DNA from: Paenibacillus donghaensis
GTDB lineage: Bacteria > Bacillota > Bacilli > Paenibacillales > Paenibacillaceae
Assembly: GCF_002192415.1 (NCBI RefSeq)
Contig: NZ_CP021780.1
Span: 806,001-870,000 of the forward strand
DNA: 64,000 bases
Reading direction: 5' to 3'
Both the position numbers and the translations under genes were made by a program. The notes under the pieces were generated by a model that saw only the letters and a list, made by a program, of their open reading frames with translations, did not search any database and had not been told where the DNA came from. Of this stretch, positions 35,264 through 43,398 are shown piece after piece (position 1 is the stretch's first letter; each line of letters opens with the position of its first letter).

Positions 35264-36166
35264 CTACTCCTTGATATTACCGGCCATTTTGAGCCGTTTA
35301 GCAATCTCTTTGAACTCTTCTTCGGAGATTCCCGGGGCGAACTCTTCTTCCACCGCAGGAGCTTCCGGGATGGGATACCCTTTGGGAGTTCCTTCAATCA
35401 CCTCAAGAGGCTGATTATCCTCGGGATGTGTACCCTTCCAGATCTGGCCAATGGAGGTGAAGTCCTTGTCGCTGTATGTGTATAGCTTCGTATGCACGCC
35501 TTTGTCCTCATATTTCTTGGCTTCTGTGAAGGACTTGTTATTCAGGGAGGGGATCGGCACCAGCTTGGTCACATTTACACCAGTCGCAATTTCCAGTGCT
35601 TTGGCGTAAGCCACCACGTGAACGCCTCCGCGGACCAGCAGGAATCCTACGACAGCGCGGGCAGCTGGATGATCAGTCATTTCATAGACCTTCATCTTGT
35701 GGGTTCTGGCTCCGCACTCCAGGAAAAAGTTATGCAGCAGATCCTCTACCAGGTTGCCGCTGTTGAACACGTTCGCTCCGGTCCAGGGATTGCCCATCGA
35801 GTCGAATGGCATTGCACCCTGAGCACCGGCGAGAAAATGATAGGACAGACGCGCATCCTTGGCAGCCTCCAGCGGCGTAGAATCAGGTTTCTTATATTCT
35901 GTAGAGCCTCTCAGACAGTGATTGATGGCATGGGACACCAGCTCCACATGACCCAGTTCTTCGGCGGTAATGCTCATGACCAAGTCATAGAAGGGTTTCA
36001 GCTTTTCTTTGGAACGAAAATTAAAGGATTGATAGAGGTAATTGTTGAGCGTCGACATTTCTCCAAACTTGCCGCCAAGCAATTCCTGTATGGCAGCAGC
36101 CGCATTGGCATCCGGCTTCTCTACCTTGGGGATCTCAATCAGGATCTCATCCATACGTTTAAACAT
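35264..36166 (-). CDS. Manganese catalase
   Basis: The 300-residue protein matches the non-heme, dimanganese catalases that break down hydrogen peroxide. The four-helix bundle motifs are visible: AIQELLGGKFGEMSTLNNYL, ITAEELGHVELVSHAINH (Glu-x2-His), and the second pair around FFLECGARTHKM and GGVHVVAYAKAL. Length fits the family (270-300). It is likely cytoplasmic or associated with the spore, as several Bacillus homologues are. ATG at 36166 is preferred because AGGAGGA precedes it; a longer frame to 36235 exists. It is a single-gene unit. Confidence 0.93.
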   Translation of the reverse strand: MFKRMDEILIEIPKVEKPDANAAAAIQELLGGKFGEMSTLNNYLYQSFNFRSKEKLKPFYDLVMSITAEELGHVELVSHAINHCLRGSTEYKKPDSTPLEAAKDARLSYHFLAGAQGAMPFDSMGNPWTGANVFNSGNLVEDLLHNFFLECGARTHKMKVYEMTDHPAARAVVGFLLVRGGVHVVAYAKALEIATGVNVTKLVPIPSLNNKSFTEAKKYEDKGVHTKLYTYSDKDFTSIGQIWKGTHPEDNQPLEVIEGTPKGYPIPEAPAVEEEFAPGISEEEFKEIAKRLKMAGNIKE

Positions 36167-36375
36167 AGTGTACTCATCCTCCTGGAAAATAATGTAAGTA
36201 GAGTTCATCTTGGCAGTAATAGTTATTCTTCGCACTATTTAAACGCAATATGCAAGTTCAAAGCATAAAGTAAGGGATTAATCTGGTTTGCGGAAGAAAC
36301 CTTCTTGCAAGACGAAGCGTCTATTCCAGTATGAATATGGATATCAACGTCTATTAAATCAAAGGAGATGCAAGG

Positions 36376-37836
36376 ATGGGGAAAAAATCAATTCGGCAAT
36401 TTGCACAAACAACGGTTGCAGGAGTATTGGCAGGCTTCATCCTGCTTCAGCCGGTAGCGGCTGTTCATGCAGCTCAAGGGGACGACAAGCTTCTGACAGA
36501 GGTGAGCAGTCTGGATGCAGGGCAACAGAGCGCTTACGCCATCCAAGCAGACGGTAGCGCTTGGGCCTGGGGAGGTGGGACTGGCTCCATCGGGAACGGG
36601 GCAACTACACCGGCTTATACGCCTGTTCGGATGCAGCTGGACCAGGTGCAGCAGATCTCCGGCGGCTACCGCCACTCGCTGCAGCTGAAGACGGACGGCA
36701 CCGTATGGGCTGTCGGCGGTAATGAGCATGGACAGCTGGGAGATGGCAAGGTGACTGCTGCAATCACTACCCGTCCAGTGCAGGTACAAGGACTGGCCGA
36801 TGTGCGCAGTGTCGCCGCCGGGGACAACCACAGCCTTGCGCTGCTGAAGGACGGAAGCGTATGGGGCTGGGGAGGCAATGATGCCGGACAGCTTGGCGAC
36901 TCCTCGCGTGTTCATGCCCTGCAGCCGGTCCAGATCAAAGGGCTGACAGGCATTAAGGCTATATCGGCAGGCAATTTGATTTCCGCTGTGCTTGACAGTG
37001 AAGGCGAGGTGACCGTTTTTGGTGCGGAGCAGAGCCAGGGCAAGGTGCCTCCTGCCATCCGCAAGCCTTCGGTAGTTGAGGGGAATGGCACGTATACCGC
37101 GCTTGAGGTTGATCAGCTGTACGGCGCGGCGCTTAGAGCGGATGGAACAGTCTGGGTATGGAAGAACCAGGCCATGGCGGAGCCTTATGCGTTGAAGCCG
37201 CTCGTGCCTTATGAGGTGAAGGGGCTTAAGGATGTCGTGTCGATCAGTATCGATGCTGCCGTCCAGGCGGACGGAACCGTCTGGCAGTGGGAGACGCAGT
37301 GGCAGGACGGGCTTCGCCTGAAGCAGGTGGCCGGAATTACGAATGCAGCTGCCGTGTCATCCAGCGGCAGAAATCATTATGTGCTGCTGAAGGATGGATA
37401 TGTGATGTCCTGGGGCGCGAATGAATACGGGCAGACCGGACTCGGTGTGCTGGATTTTGAGATTACAGAACCACAGCGGGTCAAGAAATCAATCTCGGTG
37501 TTTATCGACGGGCAGGAGAAGGGGCTGGCGATGCCTCCGCTGCTGTTGAAATCTTCCACCTATGTGCCGCTGCGCGGGGTGTTTGAGCAGATGGGGTTAA
37601 AGCTGGACTGGGATGTTAAGACCCGTTCGGTAAGGGTGAACGGACCCCAGGTGAAGATTGTGCTTAACTCGGTGACAGGCGTAACTACCTTGAACGGGGT
37701 GGCAGTGCCCACGCAGGAGAAGGCGGTTTTTGTAAACCAGAGTGTGTACGTGCCGCTTCGATTGATCAGCGAGCTGCTGGGGGCGGAGGTTCGCTGGGAT
37801 GCCGCGGCTTATGCAGTAAGGATTGACAGCAAGTGA
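36376..37836 (+). CDS. Secreted RCC1-repeat protein with copper-amine-oxidase-N-like domain
   Basis: The 486-residue protein has a Sec signal peptide (about residues 1-32, cleaved near VHAAQG). At least five RCC1-type repeats follow (for instance SLALLKDGSVWGWGGNDAGQ) and should form a beta-propeller over residues 45-365. The C-terminal 115 residues hold two copies of the stalk-type domain called copper amine oxidase N-terminal domain (SSTYVPLRGVFEQMGLKLDW and QSVYVPLRLISELLGAEVRW). In Paenibacillus this last domain is common on secreted proteins and is thought to help cell-surface attachment. No enzyme motif is seen. AAAGGAGATG precedes the ATG. Confidence 0.88.
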   Translation: MGKKSIRQFAQTTVAGVLAGFILLQPVAAVHAAQGDDKLLTEVSSLDAGQQSAYAIQADGSAWAWGGGTGSIGNGATTPAYTPVRMQLDQVQQISGGYRHSLQLKTDGTVWAVGGNEHGQLGDGKVTAAITTRPVQVQGLADVRSVAAGDNHSLALLKDGSVWGWGGNDAGQLGDSSRVHALQPVQIKGLTGIKAISAGNLISAVLDSEGEVTVFGAEQSQGKVPPAIRKPSVVEGNGTYTALEVDQLYGAALRADGTVWVWKNQAMAEPYALKPLVPYEVKGLKDVVSISIDAAVQADGTVWQWETQWQDGLRLKQVAGITNAAAVSSSGRNHYVLLKDGYVMSWGANEYGQTGLGVLDFEITEPQRVKKSISVFIDGQEKGLAMPPLLLKSSTYVPLRGVFEQMGLKLDWDVKTRSVRVNGPQVKIVLNSVTGVTTLNGVAVPTQEKAVFVNQSVYVPLRLISELLGAEVRWDAAAYAVRIDSK

Positions 37837-37940
37837 GGTGAAGTCTCCGATTCTCTCATTCATGAGGCCGCCTAGATGTTCCATGAACATAAGCTAAATT
37901 TCATAAGCAGGCCGCACCTCTATACATTTGTGACAGTCTA

Positions 37941-37977
37941 AACAGCGCTTACTCCATACCGGAATAAGCGCTGTTTG
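37941..37977 (+). terminator. Hairpin downstream of the RCC1 gene
   Basis: AACAGCGCTTA..TCC pairs with GGA..TAAGCGCTGTT around a short loop, with a weak T tail. It lies 105 bases after the stop. Confidence 0.65.
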
Positions 37978-38035
37978 CTATCTCAGCCATCGTATTTCTG
38001 CCGCTGTTTGGAGGATCAGCCGATGAGCGGGCTTG

Positions 38036-38312
38036 GTCACCGCCGATGCGCCGATGCGCCGATGCGGCCGATGCGCCGATGCGATGCGCCGATGCGGCCG
38101 ATGCGCCGATGCGGCCGATGCGCCGATGCGCCGATGCGCCGATGCGCCGATGCGCCGATGCGCCGATGCCGCCGATGCGCCGATGCCGCCGATGCGCCGA
38201 TGCGCCGATGCGCCGATGCGCCGATGCCGCCGATGCGCCGATGCCGCCGATGCGGCCGATGCGCCGATGCCACCGATGCGCCGATGCGGCCGATGCCGCC
38301 GATACCACCCAT
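38036..38312. repeat. GATGCGCC / GATGCGGCC / GATGCCGCC mixed 8- and 9-bp array
   Basis: About 30 GATGC-containing units follow one another. Most are 8 bp (GATGCGCC), mixed with 9-bp units (GATGCGGCC or GATGCCGCC), plus one short GATGC. The array decays into GATACCACC and ATACTACC words on the right. Open frames on both strands are a by-product of the repeat and encode only Cys/Arg/Met/Ala or His/Arg/Ile/Gly mixtures. Confidence 0.95.
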
Positions 38313-38366
38313 ACTACCCATATTACCTATGCCACGGATACCGCTGATACCTAAGATACCCGAGCA

Positions 38367-38557
38367 AAAGCCTGCAAATCTGCAGGCTTTCAGACCGTTA
38401 TTGACCTCTAAGAGGCAAAAGCCTGCAAATCTGCAGTTATTTGAGCCGGATTTGCTTCGGTGACCGATTCTACTGCTAAATGCCTGTACATTTGCAGGTT
38501 TTGGTGCCGGGTGAGGATATCTGCCAATAATTCCTGCAGATTTGCAGGAATTATTGG
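38367..38557. repeat. Four CCTGCA...TGCAGG palindromes
   Basis: Palindromes occur at about 38367-38390 (AAAGCCTGCA/TGCAGGCTTT), 38417-38437, 38477-38500 and 38524-38557. The last has perfect 15-base arms (CCAATAATTCCTGCA with its complement) and a 4-base loop. Units are spaced 45-60 bases apart and are separated by different sequence. No gene is present. Confidence 0.85.
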
Positions 38558-38623
38558 GCTCGACCTCCGAAACTGTTCAGTCGCATAAGCAATCACTCCT
38601 AGGCAGCTACACAGGATCTATCT

Positions 38624-38667
38624 AAAAAAACCAGCAAGCTCCATCCCTTGGAGTTTGCTGGTTTTGG
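38624..38667 (-). terminator. Terminator of the GH113-epimerase-GH130 operon
   Basis: On the minus strand CCAGCAAACTCC pairs with GGAGCTTGCTGG with one mismatch, loop AAGGGAT, followed by TTTTTTT. Confidence 0.92.
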
Positions 38668-38677
38668 TTATAACGCC

Positions 38678-39856
38678 TTAAGCCTTGACCTGCAGATTGC
38701 GGTCGATCAGTGCGATGCGCTGCTGCACGCAGGCGTACGAACGCAGCGGATCTTCAGGCGTATTCATTACATAGTCGAGCATCTGTTCGACCGTGGTGGT
38801 GGCCACATGGATGCGGGTGTCGGAGGAAGCATAATACACATAGATGTCGCCGTTGTCACGGGCGATCACGCCGTTGCAGAACACAACGTTGGACACGTCG
38901 CCTACACGTTCTTCGCCGTCAGGCGCGATGAAGTGGCCGCCCGGGGCGTAGGTAACTTTGTTCGGTTCCTGCAGATCCGACAGGAACGCATACAGGACAT
39001 AACGCAGGCCTGCCGCGGTATTGCGTACGCCATGAGCGATGTGCAGCCAGCCGCGTGGGGTCTTGATCGGCGCCGGTCCCTGGCCGTTCTTCACTTCCTT
39101 GATCGTGTGGTAATGACGCTCATCCATAATCGTCTCACTGGTGATCTCGGCGTTCTCAATTGTAGCTGACAAGCCCCAGCCGATTCCGCCGCCAGAGCCG
39201 GCGTCGATGAAGCCGTCCTGTGGACGGGTGTAGAAGGCATATTGGCCATCGACGAATTCAGGATGCAGCACAACATTACGCTGCTGGGCTGAGCCGGTCT
39301 TTAGATCGGCGAGCCGCTCCCAGGTCTTCAGATCCTTCGTGCGGACAATACCGCATTGGGCTACGGCGCTGGACAGATCGCCGTGCGGAGCATCCGGGTC
39401 CTTGCGCTCCGTACAGAACAAGCCGTAGATCCAGCCGTCCTCATGGCTGACCAGGCGCATATCGTAGACATTGATGTCCGGGACTTCAGTCTCCGGCAGC
39501 ACTACCGGGTGATCCCAGAAACGGAAGCCGTCCACACCGCTGTTGCTCTCGGCTACGGCGAAGAAGGATTTCCGGTCGTTGCCTTCCGCGCGTGCTACGA
39601 TATAGAACTTGCCGTTCAGCTCAATCGCACCGGGATTGAAGATGCCATTCACGCCGATTCTTTCGGCGAAATACGGATTGGTTTCGGGATTGAAGTCATA
39701 ACGCCAGATCAGCGGCGCATGCGCAGCGGTGAGCAGCGGATATTCATAACGGTCATAGATACCGTTGCCTGCGGGCTGCAGCTTGTTCTTGCGGTTGATC
39801 AGCTCTTCGTAACGTTCAGTAAGAAGTTGCTTGCGTTCCTGAAATAATGAGGTCAT
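38678..39856 (-). CDS. GH130 phosphorylase, mannosyl-glucose type
   Basis: The 392-residue protein is a GH130 family phosphorylase. The five-bladed propeller has the proton-donor Asp132 in [10 protein letters not shown] and phosphate-binding residues in RNVVLHPEF and HYHTIKE. It looks like the subfamily 1 enzymes that split 4-O-beta-D-mannosyl-D-glucose with phosphate into mannose 1-phosphate and glucose. This fits its neighbour, an epimerase that makes that disaccharide from mannobiose. There is no signal peptide, so it is cytoplasmic. It is the last gene of a minus-strand operon, only two bases after the epimerase gene. Confidence 0.88.
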   Translation of the reverse strand: MTSLFQERKQLLTERYEELINRKNKLQPAGNGIYDRYEYPLLTAAHAPLIWRYDFNPETNPYFAERIGVNGIFNPGAIELNGKFYIVARAEGNDRKSFFAVAESNSGVDGFRFWDHPVVLPETEVPDINVYDMRLVSHEDGWIYGLFCTERKDPDAPHGDLSSAVAQCGIVRTKDLKTWERLADLKTGSAQQRNVVLHPEFVDGQYAFYTRPQDGFIDAGSGGGIGWGLSATIENAEITSETIMDERHYHTIKEVKNGQGPAPIKTPRGWLHIAHGVRNTAAGLRYVLYAFLSDLQEPNKVTYAPGGHFIAPDGEERVGDVSNVVFCNGVIARDNGDIYVYYASSDTRIHVATTTVEQMLDYVMNTPEDPLRSYACVQQRIALIDRNLQVKA

Positions 39857-39858
39857 TG

Positions 39859-41079
39859 TCAGTTCTCCTTTGTATTGGCTGTTATGGGTGTGAGCCGCGC
39901 AATCATCTCGAAGCAGGCTCTGCTGTTATGATAAGGGCATTTCCAGGCACTGACCTTCGGCTCGTGAGCCAGCGGCAGCAGATTGGCGTCAACGCCCCAG
40001 AACCATTCTCCATGCTCGTGATCCACAATGTATTGCTTAATGAATGACCAGGAAGTCTGCGCAGCCTCGAGGAATCGGGCATCCCCGGTCAACTGATAGG
40101 CGTTGTAGAAGCCCACTACGGCTTCGGCCTGCGGCCACCAGTCCTTCTCTTGGTTCAGCAATCCATCAGGAGTAGCCTCATTCCAGACACCGCCGTCCCC
40201 GGCAATCCCTTCAGCCAGAACCGCTTCAGCCATGGTGAGGGCTACACGCTGAACGCGTTGCAGCAGCTCCTGATCTCCCAGAATCTCGGCAGCCTCCGTA
40301 AGCAGCCAGCTGCCCTCAATGTCATGCCCGTAGGAGATGAGATTGGACTTCACGTTCCAGGCCTCATCGAGGAACAGGTGGAAGTGCTTGCCCTCCGCAT
40401 CAATGATATGATCGAGCATGGTTACGATCAGTTCGGCCAGCTTGGCGCGCAGCTCTTCGGATTTCCATACCCGGTATAGTCCGGTGTAAGCCTCCAGCAC
40501 ATGCAGATGGGTGTTCATTGATTTCTTCTCATTGAGATCCTTAACGCTGAGCATCTGGTAATCGGTCATCTGCCAATCACGGGATAAGGCTTCGATATAC
40601 CCTTTATGTTCGGGGTCATAACCGTATTTCTCTATGGTATGGAACAGCTTAACAGCTTCCTCCAGCGCCTCGGGTCTGCCGGTGGCATGATGGAATTCGG
40701 CCAATGCGTAGATGGCGAACGCCATGCCGTATAACTGTTTCTTTGGTTCGGATGGAGCGCCTGCGGCATCAACGGACCAATACATTCCGCCATATTCTTT
40801 GTCAGGGAAATGAGTCAGCAGGTAATCGTAGGCACGCTGGGCCATAGTCAGATCCTCAGGACGGGCATAGAAACGGTAAGCGCTCGCAAAAGTCCACAAT
40901 ATCCGTGCGTTCAACACAAGACTTTTGTCTGCCCCGGGAGTAATATTCATCTCATTATCCATTTCACCGATAAAACCGCCTTGCTTCTCGTCAACCGTAT
41001 GTTTGATCCAGAAGCCAAGAATATTATCTTTCAGTTCAGTTTCCAGCTGTGAGAGCCATGCTTCAGAGGTAAGCGTCAT
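39859..41079 (-). CDS. AGE-family epimerase, cellobiose 2-epimerase type
   Basis: The 406-residue protein is an N-acylglucosamine 2-epimerase-family (alpha/alpha)6 barrel. Segments such as [51 protein letters not shown] and [15 protein letters not shown] match cellobiose 2-epimerases, which convert the reducing-end glucose of beta-1,4 disaccharides to mannose and back. In mannan breakdown this turns mannobiose into mannosyl-glucose for the GH130 enzyme next door. There is no signal peptide. The gene lies 24 bases after the GH113 stop with a clear GGAGTTG-type site. Confidence 0.9.
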   Translation of the reverse strand: MTLTSEAWLSQLETELKDNILGFWIKHTVDEKQGGFIGEMDNEMNITPGADKSLVLNARILWTFASAYRFYARPEDLTMAQRAYDYLLTHFPDKEYGGMYWSVDAAGAPSEPKKQLYGMAFAIYALAEFHHATGRPEALEEAVKLFHTIEKYGYDPEHKGYIEALSRDWQMTDYQMLSVKDLNEKKSMNTHLHVLEAYTGLYRVWKSEELRAKLAELIVTMLDHIIDAEGKHFHLFLDEAWNVKSNLISYGHDIEGSWLLTEAAEILGDQELLQRVQRVALTMAEAVLAEGIAGDGGVWNEATPDGLLNQEKDWWPQAEAVVGFYNAYQLTGDARFLEAAQTSWSFIKQYIVDHEHGEWFWGVDANLLPLAHEPKVSAWKCPYHNSRACFEMIARLTPITANTKEN

Positions 41080-41103
41080 GAAGTCAGGTCAACTCCTTTC
41101 TCG

Positions 41104-42051
41104 TTATACAGTTTTGGATGTGAAATATTCCTTAATCATTCCGGCGGCCTGCTTGCCATACATACAATAATCGTCGTTCTGGGCGGCTTCCTCCAAGGAG
41201 TAGAGGCGCGCCGGCCAATCCCATAACATGAAGCCCTGAACCCATTCTCTGGCTTCGCTGCCTGCGAACATCGCCTGGTAGAACCGGTTCTGTTCAGCCT
41301 CGTCAGGATCGCCCTGCAAGGTCCAGTCATTCGGGATCGCCGCACTGCCGGTCCGGCTGGGGCAGCCCGCTTCCATGAAGAAGAAAGGCTTGTTCTCCGC
41401 CTGCACCACCTGCTCAATCCGGTCAAGCTGGGCTTCCCAATCCTGCTCCGGATAATAGCCGCTGGAGGAGATCACATCCAGCGCGTCCCACCAGGTTACA
41501 TTGTCCTCTTGGTACTTGTCGCAATTATAAGTAAGAGTACCGGTATAGACCTTGCGGACTTCCGAGATCAAGGCGCGCCATTCATTCTCCCTCCGGTCCG
41601 ATTGGACAAGCTCGCAGCCAATGCAGAACATCTCGCAGCCGGTCTTTTGGGCGATCGACGCATAATGGAGGATAAAGTTAGTATAAGAGCTGAACCACTG
41701 TGACCATTTCGGCTCACAGGGAACATCCTTGTCAAAGAAGTTGATGTGCGCTCGCCAGGTGCCGTCGGCACAATTCACGATCGGCTTCAGGCATACTTTC
41801 AGTCCGAGCGACTTCCCCTTGGCAATCGCCCAGTGAACTTCTTCATCACTGACGGTAGGTGCTTGCCAGTAAGGAATTTCGGTGGATTGAGGTGTAGCCT
41901 GGTACGCACTGAAGGCAATTGCTGTCCAGTTCGCAGCGGTAGCCTTGGACATCTGCTCCATCGATCGTTCGGCTTCGCTGTTGTTCCATGTTCCGCGGTG
42001 GCCGGGGAATCCCCAGGTTACACCTCCGATGTATTCGTTCTCTAGTGCCAT
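41104..42051 (-). CDS. GH113 beta-1,4-mannanase
   Basis: The 315-residue protein resembles GH113 mannanases (the Alicyclobacillus ManA type). Catalytic residues are Glu147 (CIGCELVQ, acid/base) and Glu227 (FFFMEAGC, nucleophile), 80 residues apart as in characterised members (151/231). GGVTWGFPGHRG and CLKPIVNCADGTWR are further family marks. No signal peptide is present, so the enzyme probably cuts imported manno-oligosaccharides inside the cell. ATG at 42051 is favoured because GGAGG lies 8 bases before it, inside the longer frame starting at 42069. It is the first gene of the minus-strand operon. Confidence 0.9.
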   Translation of the reverse strand: MALENEYIGGVTWGFPGHRGTWNNSEAERSMEQMSKATAANWTAIAFSAYQATPQSTEIPYWQAPTVSDEEVHWAIAKGKSLGLKVCLKPIVNCADGTWRAHINFFDKDVPCEPKWSQWFSSYTNFILHYASIAQKTGCEMFCIGCELVQSDRRENEWRALISEVRKVYTGTLTYNCDKYQEDNVTWWDALDVISSSGYYPEQDWEAQLDRIEQVVQAENKPFFFMEAGCPSRTGSAAIPNDWTLQGDPDEAEQNRFYQAMFAGSEAREWVQGFMLWDWPARLYSLEEAAQNDDYCMYGKQAAGMIKEYFTSKTV

Positions 42052-42071
42052 GTTGGAACCTCCATGCAAAT

Positions 42072-42113
42072 TTGTTATTATATTATTATGAAATTGTTAT
42101 TTATAGATAACAA
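42072..42113 (-). promoter_or_regulatory. Promoter and ATAACAA sites of the GH113 operon
   Basis: On the minus strand TTGTTA (42108-42113), 17-base spacer, CATAAT (42085-42090). TTGTTAT/ATAACAA motifs lie at 42072-42078, 42094-42100 and, inverted, 42107-42113. The first two are in the same direction and 22 bases apart, about two helical turns. Confidence 0.6.
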
Positions 42114-42288
42114 CTTAATTCACTTATACTCTTTTTACCGTGAAATTTCAAGAAGTTCTTGTCTGAATGTCAATACAAGACTACTAAAGAGCAATACAGC
42201 ACCTTTGCTTATAAATGGGGCAAGCTTATAATGGGAGGATGATAACGCAATCATAAGGTCAGAAACTATAACTGGAGGCGGATCTTCA

Positions 42289-43056
42289 ATGATTAAGGTT
42301 ATGATTGCGGACGATGAGGAAGTCATACGCAGGGGACTGGTCAAGATTACTTCCAGAATGGATCTGGAAGTTAAGGTTATAGGCTCATACGGCAATGGTC
42401 TGGAGGCCTGGGAGCATCTGTCCACACTGGGTGAGGAAGATATTGATCTGCTGATTACCGATATCAAAATGCCGCGTATGGATGGGTTTATGCTGATTGA
42501 AGAGGTGAGAGTTCATATGAAGAATCTCTCGATCGCCGTGCTCAGCGGCTTCAGCGAGTTCGAATATGCGCGGCGGGCTATTCGCTATGGCGTGTTGGAC
42601 TATCTGCTGAAACCGATCGAGAAGGCCCAGCTCTACGAGCTGCTGAAGCGTGTGCAGGATAAGAAGGCAGCGGCCCTGAAGACGGGGGTAGAATCTGTAC
42701 AGCCGGTACCGGAAGGCGGAGAGCATTATGTCGTTGAACAGACCAAGGCGATCCTTGAGAAGGAATATGTACATAATTTCGAGCTGGAGCGTCTGGCCGA
42801 TACAGTAGGGATGAATGCCAGCTATATCAGCCGTCTGTTTAAATTCAAGACCGGCCAGACGATCACCGATTACCTGATTGGCATTCGGATCGCCAAGGCC
42901 AAGGAGCTGCTTATGGAGCACCCGGATCTCAAGAACTACGAGATTGCCGAGAAGGTGGGCTACAGTGACCCCGTGTATTTCAACAAGCTATTCAAGAGAA
43001 TATGCGGCATGACGCCGAAGGATTATAAAAGCGGTTACAGAATTCCGAAAAGCTGA
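42289..43056 (+). CDS. YesN-like AraC-type response regulator
   Basis: The 255-residue protein has an N-terminal receiver domain (about 1-120; phospho-acceptor Asp58 in LLITDIKMPRMDG; Lys in LLKPIEKAQ). A C-terminal AraC DNA-binding domain follows (about 155-250; FELERLADTVGMNASYISRL and NYEIAEKVGYSDPVYFNKLF). Such regulators pair with YesM-type kinases and usually activate a sugar transport operon nearby. No kinase is adjacent; the orphan kinase at 30809 is the best candidate in the window. It lies between the two mannan operons, and its linker is short compared with classical YesN proteins. A GGAGGCGG site precedes the ATG. Confidence 0.92.
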   Translation: MIKVMIADDEEVIRRGLVKITSRMDLEVKVIGSYGNGLEAWEHLSTLGEEDIDLLITDIKMPRMDGFMLIEEVRVHMKNLSIAVLSGFSEFEYARRAIRYGVLDYLLKPIEKAQLYELLKRVQDKKAAALKTGVESVQPVPEGGEHYVVEQTKAILEKEYVHNFELERLADTVGMNASYISRLFKFKTGQTITDYLIGIRIAKAKELLMEHPDLKNYEIAEKVGYSDPVYFNKLFKRICGMTPKDYKSGYRIPKS

Positions 43057-43104
43057 TTTTGAAATGTGGCAGCCGGAAAAATCCAAATTGCAAACGGTAT
43101 AGAT

Positions 43105-43130
43105 AGAGAGGGCGCTTGTCCTCTCTTTTT
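43105..43130 (+). terminator. Terminator of the response regulator gene
   Basis: AGAGAGG (43105-43111) pairs with CCTCTCT (43120-43126), followed by TTTT. Confidence 0.85.
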
Positions 43131-43150
43131 GCTGTTTCTATTCAAATATA

Positions 43151-43266
43151 AATAACAAATAAATATTTTGTTAAAACAAAAATAACAAATACAAGACCAG
43201 AAAAAACAATTGAAACCATCGTAATAGCACTGAAATAAATCTATAATATGTTTGTAAGCGATATCA
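43151..43266 (+). promoter_or_regulatory. Control region of the mannan importer operon
   Basis: AATAACAAAT occurs at 43151-43160 and 43181-43190, same direction, 30 bases apart, with an inverted TTTTGTTA between (43166-43173). A TATAAT at 43242-43247 lacks a good -35, as expected for an activator-dependent promoter. TGTAAGCGATATCA at 43253-43266 is a full match to the cre consensus and lies just below the -10, where CcpA would block transcription. A further TTGTTAT is near 43351. Confidence 0.65.
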
Positions 43267-43398
43267 TCATTCATTTTCAAACTTGAGTATGTAATTTGCC
43301 GAGAAACAGGTTATCTGCTCTTGAAGGTTTGATGATAAAAGTTATTATTTTTGTTATTATAACTGCCAAGGTAAATCGAAGAGAGGGGTACTACAGAA

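Noticed and set aside
37949..38354. Several open frames on both strands through the GATGC array
   Set aside because: They are produced by the low-complexity repeat, lack ribosome sites, and encode only simple residue mixtures.
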